Made by a program: the position numbers and the translations under genes
The notes under the pieces: model-generated
Database searches by the model: none
Seen by the model: the letters and a program-made list of their open reading frames with translations, nothing else
What the model was told of the DNA's origin: nothing
NCBI RefSeq assembly: GCF_003945595.2
Contig: NW_024104365.1
Location: forward strand, 8,403,049 to 8,467,048
Origin: Pipra filicauda
Taxonomy: Eukaryota; Chordata; Aves; Passeriformes; Pipridae
Direction: 5' to 3'
DNA length: 64,000 nt
Shown: positions 21,401 through 33,722 of the stretch, in pieces
Layout of the letters: each line of letters opens with the position of its first letter
Position numbering within the stretch: the stretch's first letter is position 1

Positions 21401-24400
21401 GGTCTGAAATCCGCGCAAGAAAGAAAGAGCAGGAAAAAAGCAGTGAGTTAAATACCCTCTCTGAAGAAATCAAAGATTCATCCATTGGTCTTGAGCACCT
21501 TTTAAGAGAGGTAGGGCAGATTTATGAAGTTCAGGAAGTAATGAGTTCAAAGCATGAAAATGTTGTCAAACTGCCCCAAGTTGCAGCAGATCTGATGGTT
21601 TCAGGGTATCCTGTGGAGCTGATGAATGGAGATGCTTCTTACCTCCCCCTGCGCTGGGTGGGAGCAATCTTTGACAGCCTAATTGAGAGGCTGGGGGACA
21701 AACGAGTGTTTGTTCTCTCCGTGCTCGGCCTGCAGAGCACAGGGAAATCAGCCTTGCTGAATGCCATGTTTGGGCTGCAGTTCAATGTCAGCGCGGGGAG
21801 ATGCACCCGGGGAGCGTTTATGCAGCTCCTTCCACTGGACGAGGAGCTGCAACAGGACATGGGCTTTGATTACATGCTGGTTGTTGACACAAAGGGGCTT
21901 TGTGTCCCAGTCGTGGGCCGTAAACAGTCCCCGAATCGTGACAACAAGCTTGCCACCTTTGTCATTGGCATCAGCAACATGACCCTGATCAACATCTTTG
22001 GGGAAAATCCCTCAGACATGCAGGATGTTCTTCAGATCACTGTGCAGGCTTTTCTGAGGATGAAGAAAGTACATCTTTCCCCAAGCTACCTCTTTGTCCA
22101 CCAAAATGTTGGAGAACTTACTGCCAAGGAACAGAACCTGGGAGGACAAAGACTTTTTCAGGAGACGCTGGATGAAATGACAGTGGCAGCTGCCCAGCAG
22201 GAATTCTGTGACATCATCCACTTTGATGTGAACACCCACGTTCACTATTTAGCTCACCTGTGGGAAGGAAACCCCCCAATGGCACCACCCAACCCCACCT
22301 ACAGCCACAACATCCAGCAATTAAAGAAAAAAATTCTCCAGGTTGCCAAGAAGGAGTCACAAGGCAGCATTTTGAGGCTCTCAAGCCTGAAAGTTCGTAT
22401 TGGTGACCTCTGGAATGCTTTGCTGAATGAGAACTTTGTTTTCAGCTTCAAGAATTCACTAGAGATTGCTGTGTACAGGAAACTGGACACTGCCTTTAGT
22501 CAGTGGACCTGGAGGCTGAGGAGTCACATCTCAGAGGTACAAATGAGACTGGGCAACAGGATTCGGAATGGAGACTTGCAGCAAGTCAGCAGAGAACACC
22601 TGGAAGGGCTCGTGCAAGAGACAAGTGATGCCATCATGACAGACATGGTAAAGTTTTTCAGGGAAGTCAAAGACTGTGAGATGCTGGCCCAGTGGAAAAG
22701 CAGCACAGAGCTGAAGATGAAAGATCTGAAAGAGTCTCTTCTTCTTGAAACTCAAAAGAAATGTGAGAATCTCATTGAACTGCAGAAGAACCAGAGAAGA
22801 CTCAATGTAAAGAAGTCAGAATATGAAGATGAGCTCCTGAGAAGGAGCAGGGAGTTGGCTCTGACTCTGAAAGGCAAGAGCCTCAGTGAGAGAGAACTGA
22901 GAGACAACTTTACTGCTGTCTGGGACAAGTGGATTGCTGAAGTCTCCCATGCTGCTCCCCCTCCGGAACAGGTGGATATTGATGCAGAAATAGAAGATGT
23001 CCTTCTGGAGCACTTTGAGGAGCCTGGTATTTCTGCACAGATCAGGTCATTTCCCAAACACAGAGAATTTTCTTTGGATTTGGAGAAACATGTCTTGAAG
23101 AAAACACATTCTCGTTCCGTGCAGAAGAACATTCACAATGCTGATGTGAAGAACTTGCAGGGCATCACAGACAACATCATAAAATGTGTGAGGGCAAACA
23201 TTGATAAGAAGGAACAGAAGAAAATGCATTACAGTCGAAATTTTATTCATGAAATAATCAATGAAGTACAGAAAGGTGTGAACTCTGTCCCCAGCAATGC
23301 ATCATGTACATTTACCAGAGACTACAGCCTAGAATTATCTCTCTACCTGTGCAGAATGGCAGGGGAAAAGTTTAAAGCCATGCACGAAGCGTTCTGGAAG
23401 GCAAATAACCCAGTCACCTACCTGAGCAGCAAGAGAGGAGATTTCTTCATATATTTCCAGATTTCCTGCCAAGGAGCCATTTCTGTCACAACTTTTGCTG
23501 GCTTCCTTCGTGAAAAAATTGCCCCATCTCTCCTCCACGCTGTCTATGAGAGGACAGCTGAAGCCATCGCTGGAGACATGCAGGGAAAATTTCCAGACTT
23601 CCAGGGGAACAGAGCCAATCTGGAGGTTTGTATCCTGAGATTCCTGGCACAAGAAGAAAATTTTGGGTATTTCAAGCAGTACCTTAAACACCCAGAAGTG
23701 TTTTTTCAGATGTACATTGAGAGACGTGTTGCGAGTTACTGTTTAGATGAGAACAGGAGGCTGGAGAAGTTTTTAGCTTCCTCCCTTGATCTTCTCTATG
23801 GAAACATCTTGTCAGCTGTTTCTTCATCAACTGAAAAGGTCAAAGATAGAAATGACAGAGAGGACAAAATCTCTCTCTGGCTGGATGAATTTTGTAGGGA
23901 ACTGACAGAGGTGATGAACTTGCCCAGGAGTGACCTGAAGTGCATCGAGCATCAGGAGATCACAGACATTGAGTTATTGAAGAAAGCTATGACAGAAGAA
24001 CTGGCTGCCCTGAAGGATGTGCTCAGGGGAAAATTTGCTGCTGCTGATCTGGACTGGTTTGAAAGGCAGCCTCACACCATCCTGGCAGAGCAGTTTTCGG
24101 GATGCTGGGCGCAGTGTCCCTTTTGTGGGGCTGTCTGCACAAACAGCATGCGGGGACACGATGGGGACCATCAGCTTGTCTTCCATAGACCAGAATTTTT
24201 GACAGGACGGAAGTGGCAAGGAACGGACCACCTGATCATTCAGATTTGTTCCAGCAACGTTACAAATGACCACAACTTGGATGGTCAGAAAATGTATCCC
24301 TACAAGACATACCGGGATGGAGGATCTTCTTATTCCAATCGGAAGATTCTTCCTGATTCATCCATGCAAGCGTACTGGAAATGGTTTGTGTGTCGTTTCA

Positions 24401-24558
24401 GAAGAGATCTAGAAACCTTGTACAATGGGAAATTTCAGGGCAAAGGAAAAATCCCTATGACCTGGCAGAGAATTACCAAGCAGGAAGCACTTGCTGAGCT
24501 GGACAAGTGTTATGCCACGCCGATGGGAAGGAAGAACCTCCATGGCTTTGCAGTTTAG
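14752..24558 (+). CDS. GVIN1: Interferon-induced very large GTPase 1-like, copy 2 (complete)
   Basis: Proposed exons are 14752-14764 (ATG, four codons plus one base, donor GTAGGA) and 17450-24558 (after TTCCCCCACAG), giving 2373 residues. The big exon is certain. The start is inferred, because no in-frame ATG exists in it before 17850 although family-like sequence begins at 17452. Seen in order: charged N-terminus; a FGSHVDQGPLHFGG motif at residues 348-361 resembling the MACPF signature; a degenerate G domain with GTSASFSKS at 1027; coiled coil at about 1210-1350; the VLIG-type G domain with P-loop GLQSTGKS at 1431-1438 and DTKG near 1484; and a C-terminal CPFCGAVC and HRP cluster near 2221-2258. 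Family members are interferon-induced cytosolic GTPases of about 2400 residues. The copy looks intact and is probably the reference member of the pair. Confidence 0.93.
16226..16740 (-). mobile_element. CR1 fragment, minus orientation
   Basis: GGCACTGGAAGGGGCTCTAA, then a TTCTCTTCTCCAGGTGAACC block, GGAGCATCTCTGTGGCCTCC and CTTGACATTCATGGGGTTTT are the reversed CR1 3' UTR and the end of ORF2. Confidence 0.85.
16746..16783 (+). mobile_element. Truncated end of an avian ERVL LTR
   Basis: TGTCCTGGTTCCAGCCAGGA followed by CAGGGTTAATTTT is the characteristic opening of the common avian ERVL LTR. It is cut off after about 38 bp, where a CR1 begins. A relative in the opposite orientation lies at 43725-44300. 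Confidence 0.6.
16788..17215 (-). mobile_element. CR1 3' end, minus orientation
   Basis: AGAATCACAGAATATTCTGA, then AGAAGGGACCCACAACAATC, AGAGTCACATCATGTGCAC and TCAGTCTCCTCTTCTCCAGC: a reversed CR1 tail of the subfamily also seen at 44362 and 53424. Confidence 0.9.
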
Positions 24559-24901
24559 AAGAACAGAGTGCAAGGCCATCCACAAAATGCTGTTTCAATG
24601 CTTATGCTCTCAAGCCACAGGAAGACAATGGTATGCAACTGCTGACAAATTTGGGTGAAATAAGGTGTGTTACTCCAGCCCTCACTCAGAAACTCCCTCA
24701 CTTCCTGATCAACCATAATCCTCTTCCCTTCCTGCCATAAACATTTCCCTCTGCTTTGTCCTTGAGTAAAACAAAAACCCTCCCTGTGGTGATCAGTCCT
24801 ATGGCCAAGGTGGAGCCCAAGTGCCAGAGGAAGATCAAAGGCAGCACTAGGAAGCACCAACTCGATGAGCTGCTTCAGTGCAACCCCTTGGAGGCTTTGA
24901 C

Positions 24902-24907
24902 AATAAA
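24902..24907 (+). promoter_or_regulatory. Poly(A) signal of GVIN copy 2
   Basis: AATAAA lies 344 bases after the stop codon, at the same place as in copy 1. Confidence 0.7.
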
Positions 24908-24929
24908 GGAGCGGGTTTGGACTGATCTG

Positions 24930-26136
24930 GTCCCTGTGTCCTTTCTGTCCAGGGGTGACTTGAGCGCCTGTGCTGTGCACAGGGGCAGGTGACAGGGGGG
25001 TGGCCCTGGGCCAGGGTCTGGGGGAGGGGATGTGGCAGGAGAGGGTCTGCTCGGTTCAGGGGGTCTGGTCAAGGACCACCCTCACTGTCTGAAGGGACAG
25101 TAAACAGGGCAGGAAATAGGAAATAGTAAATAGGAAGCCACAAAGCAGGAGCTCCAGGAAAACCAATGTGAGTGGCAGGTGACAAGGGAGGCAGCAGTGG
25201 GACCCAAGCCTGGTGTGAGTCATGGACAGAGGGCTGAGAAGGTTTATACCAGCCAGGGTCTCTGATTGGGAGCTGCTCAGTTGGGAAACTGGAGGACAAA
25301 AGGGAATGAGCCCAAACTCTCCCCAGCCCCAGAGCTGAGAAAGCAGCCATGGAGCCAGGGACAGGAACCAAAGCTGGGCAGGGGGAACATGTGCTGCAGG
25401 GGCTGAGAGCTGAGGGTACTGGGGAGACGTGGGGGTGGGAGCAGATTTGGGTGCTACTGGAGTCAGACTGGGAGTGCAGGTGCCCCTGGCCATGGTGTCA
25501 GCTGTGGGCTGAGAGGGGTCCCAGTGCAGCTACTGGGCTGAGGGGGGTCCCAGTGCAGCTACTGGAGTGAGTGGGGGTGGCCTCTGGCCTGGGCTGGGCT
25601 ATCAGGCACTGCAGGGTCCCTCACCTGGTACCCTCACCTCTGCCAGCAGCTCCCAGCTCCTTGTCCAGCACAGTGAGATGGTTCTCTGCACCTTTCCATG
25701 TCTCTGCCAGGCCACCCTGGCCAGCATCTCCCTTGGGGGGATCGTCCGGCATGTCCTTCCTTGCAGACATTGCTGTGGGAAGGAACAGAAACAGCTTTAA
25801 GGTCCTTTCCTACCTGACCAATTCTAGGACTCGGTGCCTTCCAGCGACACTGGGATGCAGCAGCTCTGCCGTTCTGCAAGGGTTGGACCTGAGGTTGGGT
25901 AAAGGACTGATAAAAGGTAGGATCTGCTTTGCCTTTGCTTTGAGCATGGAACTAAGAAGCCTTGCTGCAAAGGCCAGGCTGCTGCAGGAGCAGAGCTGCC
26001 TGCAAAAGCTACAGGAGGCACTAAGGAAGCTACAGGAGGTATCCAGTAAGCTGTCAGAGGCACCCAGTCAAGCTACTTTTATCAAGAAAGATGGTCTTTT
26101 GATAAAAAGTTGTGACAATCAAGTACATGGCAAGGA
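24930..26136. other. GVIN 3' flank, right copy
   Basis: Non-coding counterpart of 5470-6660. The long open frame of the left copy is interrupted here near 25568 by TGA. Confidence 0.5.
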
Positions 26137-26432
26137 TCAATGCTGCTCTGTCCATCTGTTCTCCTCTGGGTGGACCAGCCCCAAACTTGGGGATGTGACA
26201 GCACAGTCATGGGCCACTGAAAAAAAGCCTTTTCTGGCCAAATTTCTCCTGAATGTCAGTTTCTTCCAAGGAGAAATGAAGGTCCACTTTGAGACTGCTT
26301 TCACCACAAACCCCCTGATCTTTGTGCAACCCATCTTGGACCATCCAAGTTTGTGTAAGATACGTGAGACCACAGGGTTGCATAAAATACCTGGGAACAT
26401 GCTCCTTCTGGTCCTGCAGGCTCCTTATTTGT
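26137..26432. other. Sequence after the duplication breakpoint, no gene seen
   Basis: Unrelated to the corresponding place after copy 1. No recognisable exon or repeat. Confidence 0.4.
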
Positions 26433-26635
26433 AGAATCATGGAATGGTTTGGGTTGGAAGGGACCTTAAAGATCATCCAGTTACAATGCCCTGCCATGGA
26501 CAGGGACAGCTTCCACTATCCCAGGTTGCTCCAAGCCCCATCCAAGCTGGCCTGGAATGCTTCCAGGGATGGGGAAGCCACAATTTCTCTGGACAACCTG
26601 TGCCAGGGCCTCACCACCCTCACAGAAAGTAATCA
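26433..26635 (-). mobile_element. CR1 3' end, minus orientation
   Basis: AGAATCATGGAATGGTTTGG, then GGACCTTAAAGATCATCCAG and CAGGGCCTCACCACCCTCAC. Confidence 0.92.
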
Positions 26636-26929
26636 TTGTTCTGCCTTTGATGTGCAGCTTTGTTGTCTAAGTTGCAGCCACTGCATGGTCATTGTTTCAC
26701 TTCCTAACATTTTGTCCTTTTTATAATAGATGTGTGGCTTGAAAAAGCAACATGGTCTTGCAGGGAAATTATATCAGGAAGAAGGGTAACTTTCTGAATG
26801 GGGTGGTAACTGGAGAAGGGAGTTGAGTGACACCGGTTTTTTGGACAATAATTGCACTGGTGATGTTGGGTTGGAGCAGAGGTGTCCAGATTATGGATTC
26901 TTTATGTGAAAGAAAAAACTAGGCTTGCT
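26636..26929. other. Intergenic, nothing recognised
   Basis: Short unique spacer between two CR1 tails. Confidence 0.4.
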
Positions 26930-26990
26930 TTAAGATGATCTTTAAAGTCCCTTCTAACCTAAACTATTCTATGATCCTGTGATTCTTAAA
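26930..26990 (+). mobile_element. CR1 terminal fragment, plus orientation
   Basis: GATCTTTAAAGTCCCTTCTA, ACTATTCTATGATCCTGTGA: only the last 60 bp of a CR1. Confidence 0.8.
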
Positions 26991-29900
26991 AGATGCTGGA
27001 ACTATTCCTGATTCAGGCAACCCAATACTGCAGTAGCCCAGAACTTGTGTGAGCTGCTGCTGCTGCTCTTAAATTGAGTCATATGTCTAAAAATGCTTAA
27101 AACCACCTTGGACTAAAGGAAGAGGAGGAACCTCAAACTGCTGTGAAGTCCTGGAGTCCTGAATTTGCCCTTTGCAACAACTATGTCCTTGAGACAGTGT
27201 CCTACTCCAATAAAAATAAATATGTAAGAGAATAGGTGTTGCTGGCAGTGTCACCATCTTCTACTTTATAGACCTTCTTGGCCATGAAACCAGGACCAGA
27301 AACCCTGCTGCCCAGGAGGGATGGCAAAATTGGGTAAGGAAGGGCACAGGAACGGGCTGTTTCTCTCTGTAGGATTCTTTGTGAATGGTTTTAAGAAATC
27401 TCAGGGCTGGGAGTATCTTCCTTGAGACCAAATATCAGCTTTATAGCTGCTTGAGTGCCCTGAAAGAAAAGGCAGCTCAGATGTCCACCTTCAGGTTATC
27501 TAAATCTAGGGTTTGCTCCCACCTGGGTAAACTCCATGTGGGATAAAACATGGTTTTGCAGTCAGTGAAACACAGATAAATGTTAATGCTGCTCTGGAGA
27601 TGTACAGCTGAATTTCTGCTCCCTGGTTCTCCAGGCAGCGCTTTTATCCTTGTATTTCAGGGCCTTTGGAAGCAGCTGGCTTGTTTGTTGGTGTCCTTGC
27701 TGAGCTGGAATTCTCTGAGGTGGGAGAGGTGCAGCCCAGCCCTGATTCCTGGAGGGAGCAGGGGCAGCTCCCTCCACTTTGCTGCTCAAAACACCTGGCA
27801 GCAGGTTGGATTTCCAGGCAGGTTTTGGCCAACTCAGGTCCAGGCAGGTTTCCACAGGGCTGTCCAAGGCCACTGAATGGATAGCAGGGCTGTTCCTGGA
27901 TGGATTTTATTGCAAATTGTGGAGGTGCTGTGAGGACAAACATTGGGCAATCGTACCAAAGGTTTGTTGTCCTTCCTGCCATTTGCACAGAGGACACTGG
28001 AGGAAGAGGATGGCAGAGAAAAAGTGAAGGATCCTTATGGTCTCGGGTTGCTTGGGGACATCCCATCATCAGAGGTAAGATGGGGTATGATGGAGGTGAT
28101 ATATGGACACACAGAGTTTAACCCAGTAGCTTTCACACTGTAATCTAGAGTGATTTCGGGTGCTTTGGACTGGCTGAGATATCCCCCTGGGGCTGGTGGA
28201 CAAGGGTCAGGAGAGAGGACACCAAACCAGGGAGGATGGACAGGACACAGGGACATTTCAGGCAGCACTTGTCTAAGTGTGAAAAAAGGAATTGAGACCT
28301 GGATGTTCCCAGAGGACAAAGTCTGTGACCTGCTGAGTGATAAAAAGCCAACTGAGATTTAGAAGAGTCCTTCCACACATTCATATTAAAACATTTTATG
28401 CATAAATATATCTCTGTTAGTGTGGGTTTGCTAGGAGGGCTGTAGAGAAATGGAAGAGTAAGAAATATCATCATAGAATATGTCTAAGTTTAAATAAACA
28501 ATTATTAAATTAATATCCTGACTATTCCCAAGTAAAGCACAGATTAGATTCTTTGGATTGGTTTTATCTATTTGCATATTCTTCAGTGAGGATAAAATAT
28601 AAAGCAGTTTAGAAAATTCAACCCTTATTTCTCTCAGAACATTTGTAAATTATAAATATATATATATATGCATATACACAGACATACAAACATATATATA
28701 TAGGTACACGCACACACCCATATATATATACATACATGTGCTTGCAAATGTTGTCTGTACAAAAGAAAGATGTGATTTTTGGGGCTCCACATAGTATCTC
28801 TTGCAGCACAGCAAAGAAAGGAAAATGAATATTTCAGCTGTCAAAATGCTTTCAGGTTAGAGTATTACAATATTAATTGATTTGCATTATTCTTTAATTG
28901 CATGTGTTTAACTGGCAAGAAACAGGTCAGGAAAATTCATCACTTCTGTATTCTTGAGTAGCTAAAATAATATTTAGAGTTAATAGGTAATTAAAATAAC
29001 AGTTTAATTATAATATTAAGATATTTAAAGTAAGTTTTCCATCAAATATAACAACAAATAAAATTAATTAGTTGAAGATCTTATCCCAGTCCTGATTCAT
29101 ATTTGAGGTTGTACCACTTGGGGCAGATGGCACAGCCACAAAGTGGGAAAACAGGAGGAAAGAGTCATTTTATCCTATTTCAAGTTGCTTTTCAGGAGGT
29201 GACCCCAAAAGCTCAGTTCAGAGCTCTGTGCCTCGAAGAACTCATTTATGCATTTAAATAATCACAGTGTCTATTTCTGCCTCTTTGCAGTTCCTCACTT
29301 GACTGTCTAGATTTTCGTTGGTTTTCTTTTGAAGAACAAAACCAAAATCCAAATCATAGAAACAAATATTCCTACCTATTAAAGAGCACATATACACATT
29401 CCATCAATTAAATTTTACAGGAACGGGATTTAAGATAGGTGTGTTCTTTTTGGGTGGTTAAAGCACCTATTCTGATTTTTCCTATCATACATTTTGGGCT
29501 TGAGAGGATTTGGGTCATCTGTGACACAGACACTGATGGTTTCTAAGGGAATTAAATGTGTCCCACATCCCCAGGCTCTTATCATTGTCTGTCTCCTGCT
29601 TCCAAGGTAAAAGGAATCCCAGACTCGTTCTCCCTGGATCTTCCTCTCTTACCTGTTAGGTTCAACATGATTTTGAGAGTAACAGCTGGTTTTTTTGTCC
29701 ATCACAGGAGTCCACAACAGATTGGAAAATACAGGGGGCTTTGAGGTTGACCTGTCAGAAATCATCATTCTCTCACATATCAACGCTGGGAATCAGAACA
29801 CATCAGTATAATTAAGGAGAAAATCCATAAAACCCCACTGCCAGAATAATTTACGTCCTCTGGACTGAAGAAAACTGCTGGAGGGGGATTTCAGCACTAG

Positions 29901-30334
29901 CTCTTCATTGCCATCTTGTGGGAGGTAGGTGACCTGGGTAGGATGCTCTTTGGAGTACAGGAATGTTGGGGTTTTTTCCTGCTCTTAGTGATGTGATAAT
30001 GAAAACACAACTCTGGGCTCACAAGGTGCCTTCAGGGTTCAGGTTATACCAGTGCTGCCATCAATATCTCTGATCCAAATCCTCTGGGAACACATATTTT
30101 ATCAAAACATGTTTTGTGGAGCTTATTTCCTTTGGCCACCTACAAAGTGGGTGCACGGGAGTGGGTGCTTCCATGAAAGTTTAGTGATTCAAACAATAGT
30201 TATTTCCTCTGGCATAAGCAGAATACAGATGTGGTAAATGTATGAGAATGAAAGTGTGACAAGAAGGTCAAGGGAGAGGATTCTCCCCCTCCACTCCACT
30301 CATATGAGACCCCACTTGAAGCCCCCAGAATAAA
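26991..30334. other. Intergenic spacer between the GVIN and defensin regions
   Basis: No exon, tRNA or defensin-like cysteine exon was recognised on either strand. The middle part, about 28380-29480, is AT-rich. A microsatellite is listed separately. Confidence 0.45.
28650..28740. repeat. TA/CA microsatellite
   Basis: Interrupted runs of TATA and CACA dinucleotides, including TATATATATATATATGCATA and CACGCACACACCCATATATA. Confidence 0.85.
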
Positions 30335-30790
30335 GACATGGAGCTGCTGGAGTGAGTCCAGAGGAGGCCATGGAGATGCTCCGAGGGCTGGAGCCCCTCT
30401 GCTCTGGAGACAGCTGGGGGTGTTCACCTGGAGAAGAGAAGGCTCCAGGGAGACTTGAGAGCCCCTTCCAGTGCCTAAAGCAGCTCCAAGAGAACTGGAG
30501 AGGGACGTGGGACAAAGGCCTGGAAGGACAGGACAAGGGGGAATGGCTTCAAATAGAAATAGGGTAGATTTAGATTAGATATTAGGAAGAAATTCTTCCT
30601 TGGGAGGGTGGCGAGTCCCTGGCACAGGTTGCCCAGAGAAGCTGTGGATGCCCCTGGATCCCTGGAAGTGTCCAAGGCCAGGTTGGGCAGGGTTTGGAGC
30701 AACCTGGGATAGTGGAAGGTGTCCCTGCCTATGGCAGAGGGTTGGAGATGATCTTTAAGGTCCTTTCTAACCCAAATCACTCTCTGATGA
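30335..30790 (+). mobile_element. CR1 3' end, plus orientation
   Basis: GAGCTGCTGGAGTGAGTCCA, GATGCTCCGAGGGCTGGAGC, a TTCACCTGGAGAAGAGAAGG block and CTAACCCAAATCACTCTCTG: a CR1 tail ending about 440 bp upstream of the AvBD8 TATA box. Confidence 0.92.
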
Positions 30791-31231
30791 ACACAGAGGG
30801 TTCTCACCTGGCTTGCACACAGGAGAGTCATTCCAAAAACTGAGCTTCCCTAATGTAGCTGTTCAGAGGCTGTGGAGGCATTTCCAGGCCTCAGGGACGA
30901 TCTCTTTGCAGTCACCACCAGCACATGGCCATGGGACAGCCCTGTGGAATTAGGTCCCTGCTGGATCCAAACCAGCAGCCTCCAGTGTGTGTCTGTCCCA
31001 GGACACTTCCTTCATTGCCCACGATGGATCGATGTGTTGTACACAAACCAGGCTGGTGTCAGGGGCTTTTTGGAAGAACCAACTCATGTGCCAGGGAAAG
31101 GGAAGGGAGTTCATGAGCGGTCACCATTCCTCCTGGGCTGCTGGGAAGTGACATTTCAGCTGCTGGGAATTGCTGTGAGAAGTCCACGTCCTTGGCCAGC
31201 TGGTCTGTGGCAGCTCTGCCATCAACAGGAG

Positions 31232-31239
31232 TATATAAA
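31232..31239 (+). promoter_or_regulatory. TATA box and leader exon of AvBD8
   Basis: TATATAAA is followed about 30 bp on by a likely untranslated exon, roughly 31265-31296, ending AAGCAG before donor GTAGGA. The second leader segment begins at 32082 after TTCCTTGGTAG and continues into the start codon. This is the usual layout of avian defensins, with a non-coding first exon. Confidence 0.7.
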
Positions 31240-32111
31240 GACAGTTCTTTTGGGGCAAGACATCACTTTGGGAAGACACCTTTTAGGAGAAAGCAGGTAG
31301 GACAGACTGGCCCCTCTCCTGAAGTCCTCTTGGATGAGGTGAAGGTGTAGTTTCCACACCAGTTTCAACCAATGAGGAGAAAACCACATGATTTTTTGAC
31401 AAAATTCATTGCTTCTCTAAAGAGAAATTCATCATCCAATATGTATGATTATATTAAGTTTAATTTAATTATAACTTAAATTCTCATAAACCTCTAAAAC
31501 GTACAATGCTTGGTATTTCAGTAATGCATTTGGCTGATTATTACAGTCAATAATGATGATTCCTAATTATTGTATTAGTTTGCATTATTTTCAAAAGGTA
31601 ATTGGAATCTGCATCAAGAAATGGTGGTGGAGAGACACTTCCGGGCTTTTAGCTGGCTCACGTTATAAAAGTGTTATAGGGAGAAGGGAGGAAGTTAATT
31701 TTGGAGGAAGATAATTAATTTTTTTTAATTGTTTGAAGTTTTAACATCCAGAGTTATTTATATGGGATTCAAATAAAGGGTCTTCACTAAAGCTGGTGTA
31801 GGCTATCACTGAAGTTGATGGAAAGAAATCAACAGTATTAATCTAATTCTTTTAAATTTTATAGCCATAAATAATCTTTTTTTTTCTTATGCAACATGCT
31901 TTCAAATATATCTTCCCTTAAAAACTGGTATTTCAATATATTTATTCTAGAACATTTATAAACATTGCATAAGTGGAATTTTTTATTAACAAACTGCAAC
32001 TTTTATGTCATAAATAGTGTTTGTACTGGATGATGACAAATGCAGATTAAAAGTGACTTCTTTCTGATTTTTCCTTGGTAGCTGTTGTATTTGGTGGCAC
32101 TGAATTTGGAC

Positions 32112-33688
32112 ATGAAGATCTTTTCCCTTTTCTTTACTGTTCTCCTCTTAATGCTCCAAGGCACTTCAGGTAAGAGTTATACAAAATGTAAGGAAACACA
32201 GAGGGAAAATCGTGAGTATGGAGAGACTAAACTAGAAATAGAAATAAAATAAAACAGGAATAGAAGTGCAATAGAAATAAAATAGAAATGAAAGAAATAG
32301 AAATAGAAATAGAAATAGAAATAGAAATAGAAATAGAAATAGAAATAGAAATAGAAATAGAAATAGAAATAGAAATAGAAATAGAAATAGAAATAGAAAT
32401 AGAAATAGAAATTATTTTAGTCCCTTTTGCCCAAGGCCAACTAATGCTTCCAGCACGTTGGACACACTTTACCTGTGAACAGACACCAACTGGAACCATT
32501 GGATACACTGAAGGCTCCCAGTTTGGAAAATAAGGGAATTTAATGGTGTGGATGTGGCCAGCCTGCAGGCAGACTAGAACGTTGCTGTCATGCCACAGCC
32601 TAAATTGTTTTTAGCTTCTTTTGGGAAGAAAAATCAAGGCTTTAGGTTGTTTATTTTTTGTTTTGTGCAGGTTTCATGCGTGCTCCCAACAACGAGGTGC
32701 AGTGCAAACAGGCTGGGGGTGTTTGTTCCACTGACCATTGTCCCCCAGCCAACACAAGGTCCTTTGGGCGCTGCCAGCGAGGGGTCCCTTGCTGTAGGAC
32801 CGTGGTGAGTTATGGATGTGATGATCCATGGAATCAATGAATGGTTTGGGTTGGAAGGGACCTTAAAGCTCATCTCACTCCACCCCCCTGCCACAGGCAC
32901 TAGACCAGGTTGCTCTGAGCCCTGTCCAACCTGACCTTTTTTCCCCAGGGATTTCTTGGGGTAATGGGTTTATTACTCATTTTCACACACTCAGTCTGCC
33001 CTTTAGAGGCAAAACTCCTCCAGCAAGGGAGCAGAGACTCTGTACACTCAGGTACAGGATTTCCTGAGGATTTCCTCACTACTTCCCTCTGTACCATTAA
33101 TGGTGCAGCTCAAGTGCCTCGTGGGAAAGATCACAGTGAAATCTCTTTGGCAGAGAGAATGAATTAGCTAGAGATGAACTCTTTCTTTCTGCTGTTCCCA
33201 TTAACTGATTCAAAAACTGCTCATGATATGTTAATTCTGTCTTTCAAGTGCAGACTGTCTGGAGACCTGGGACTTTTGGGTGAGGTTTGTAGGAAACCTG
33301 CATGTTCCACGGTGCAAAGCCTGCCAGGTCTCACAGTCAGAAGAGCAACCTGAAAGTCACATTGTTCTGCAAGATATTTTCTCCAGTTTCATCATTTTCC
33401 TGTTTTAGACTAAACCAAAATATTTGCTCATTGTTTTGAGCAACCTGGTCTGCTGAAAGGTGTCCCTGCTCATGACAGGGGGTTGGAATGAGATGAGCTT
33501 TAGGGTCCCTTCCAGCCCAAACCATTCCATGATTCTATGTTTTGTTTTGGGGATTTTTTTCCCCTTGAATTTCTTACTAGAATTCTAAATTTCAGCCTAC
33601 ATCTTTACTCTGATATGAAAGTGCAGAAACAAATATCCATGAAAACTTACACTCTGCCTCCACTGATTCTAATGTTTCATTTTCTGTT

Positions 33689-33722
<34 letters not shown>

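Larger units (their letters stand above)
19402..26136 (+). repeat. Segmental duplication, right copy
   Basis: Counterpart of 1-6661. The matching right boundary is at 26136 after ACATGGCAAGGA. Copy-specific changes are the five coding indels and a 21-bp tandem duplication near 26020 in the flank. Confidence 0.93.

Noticed and set aside
32227..32533. Glu-Ile and Ile-Ser repeat proteins
   Set aside because: They are six-frame readings of the intronic GAAATA array.
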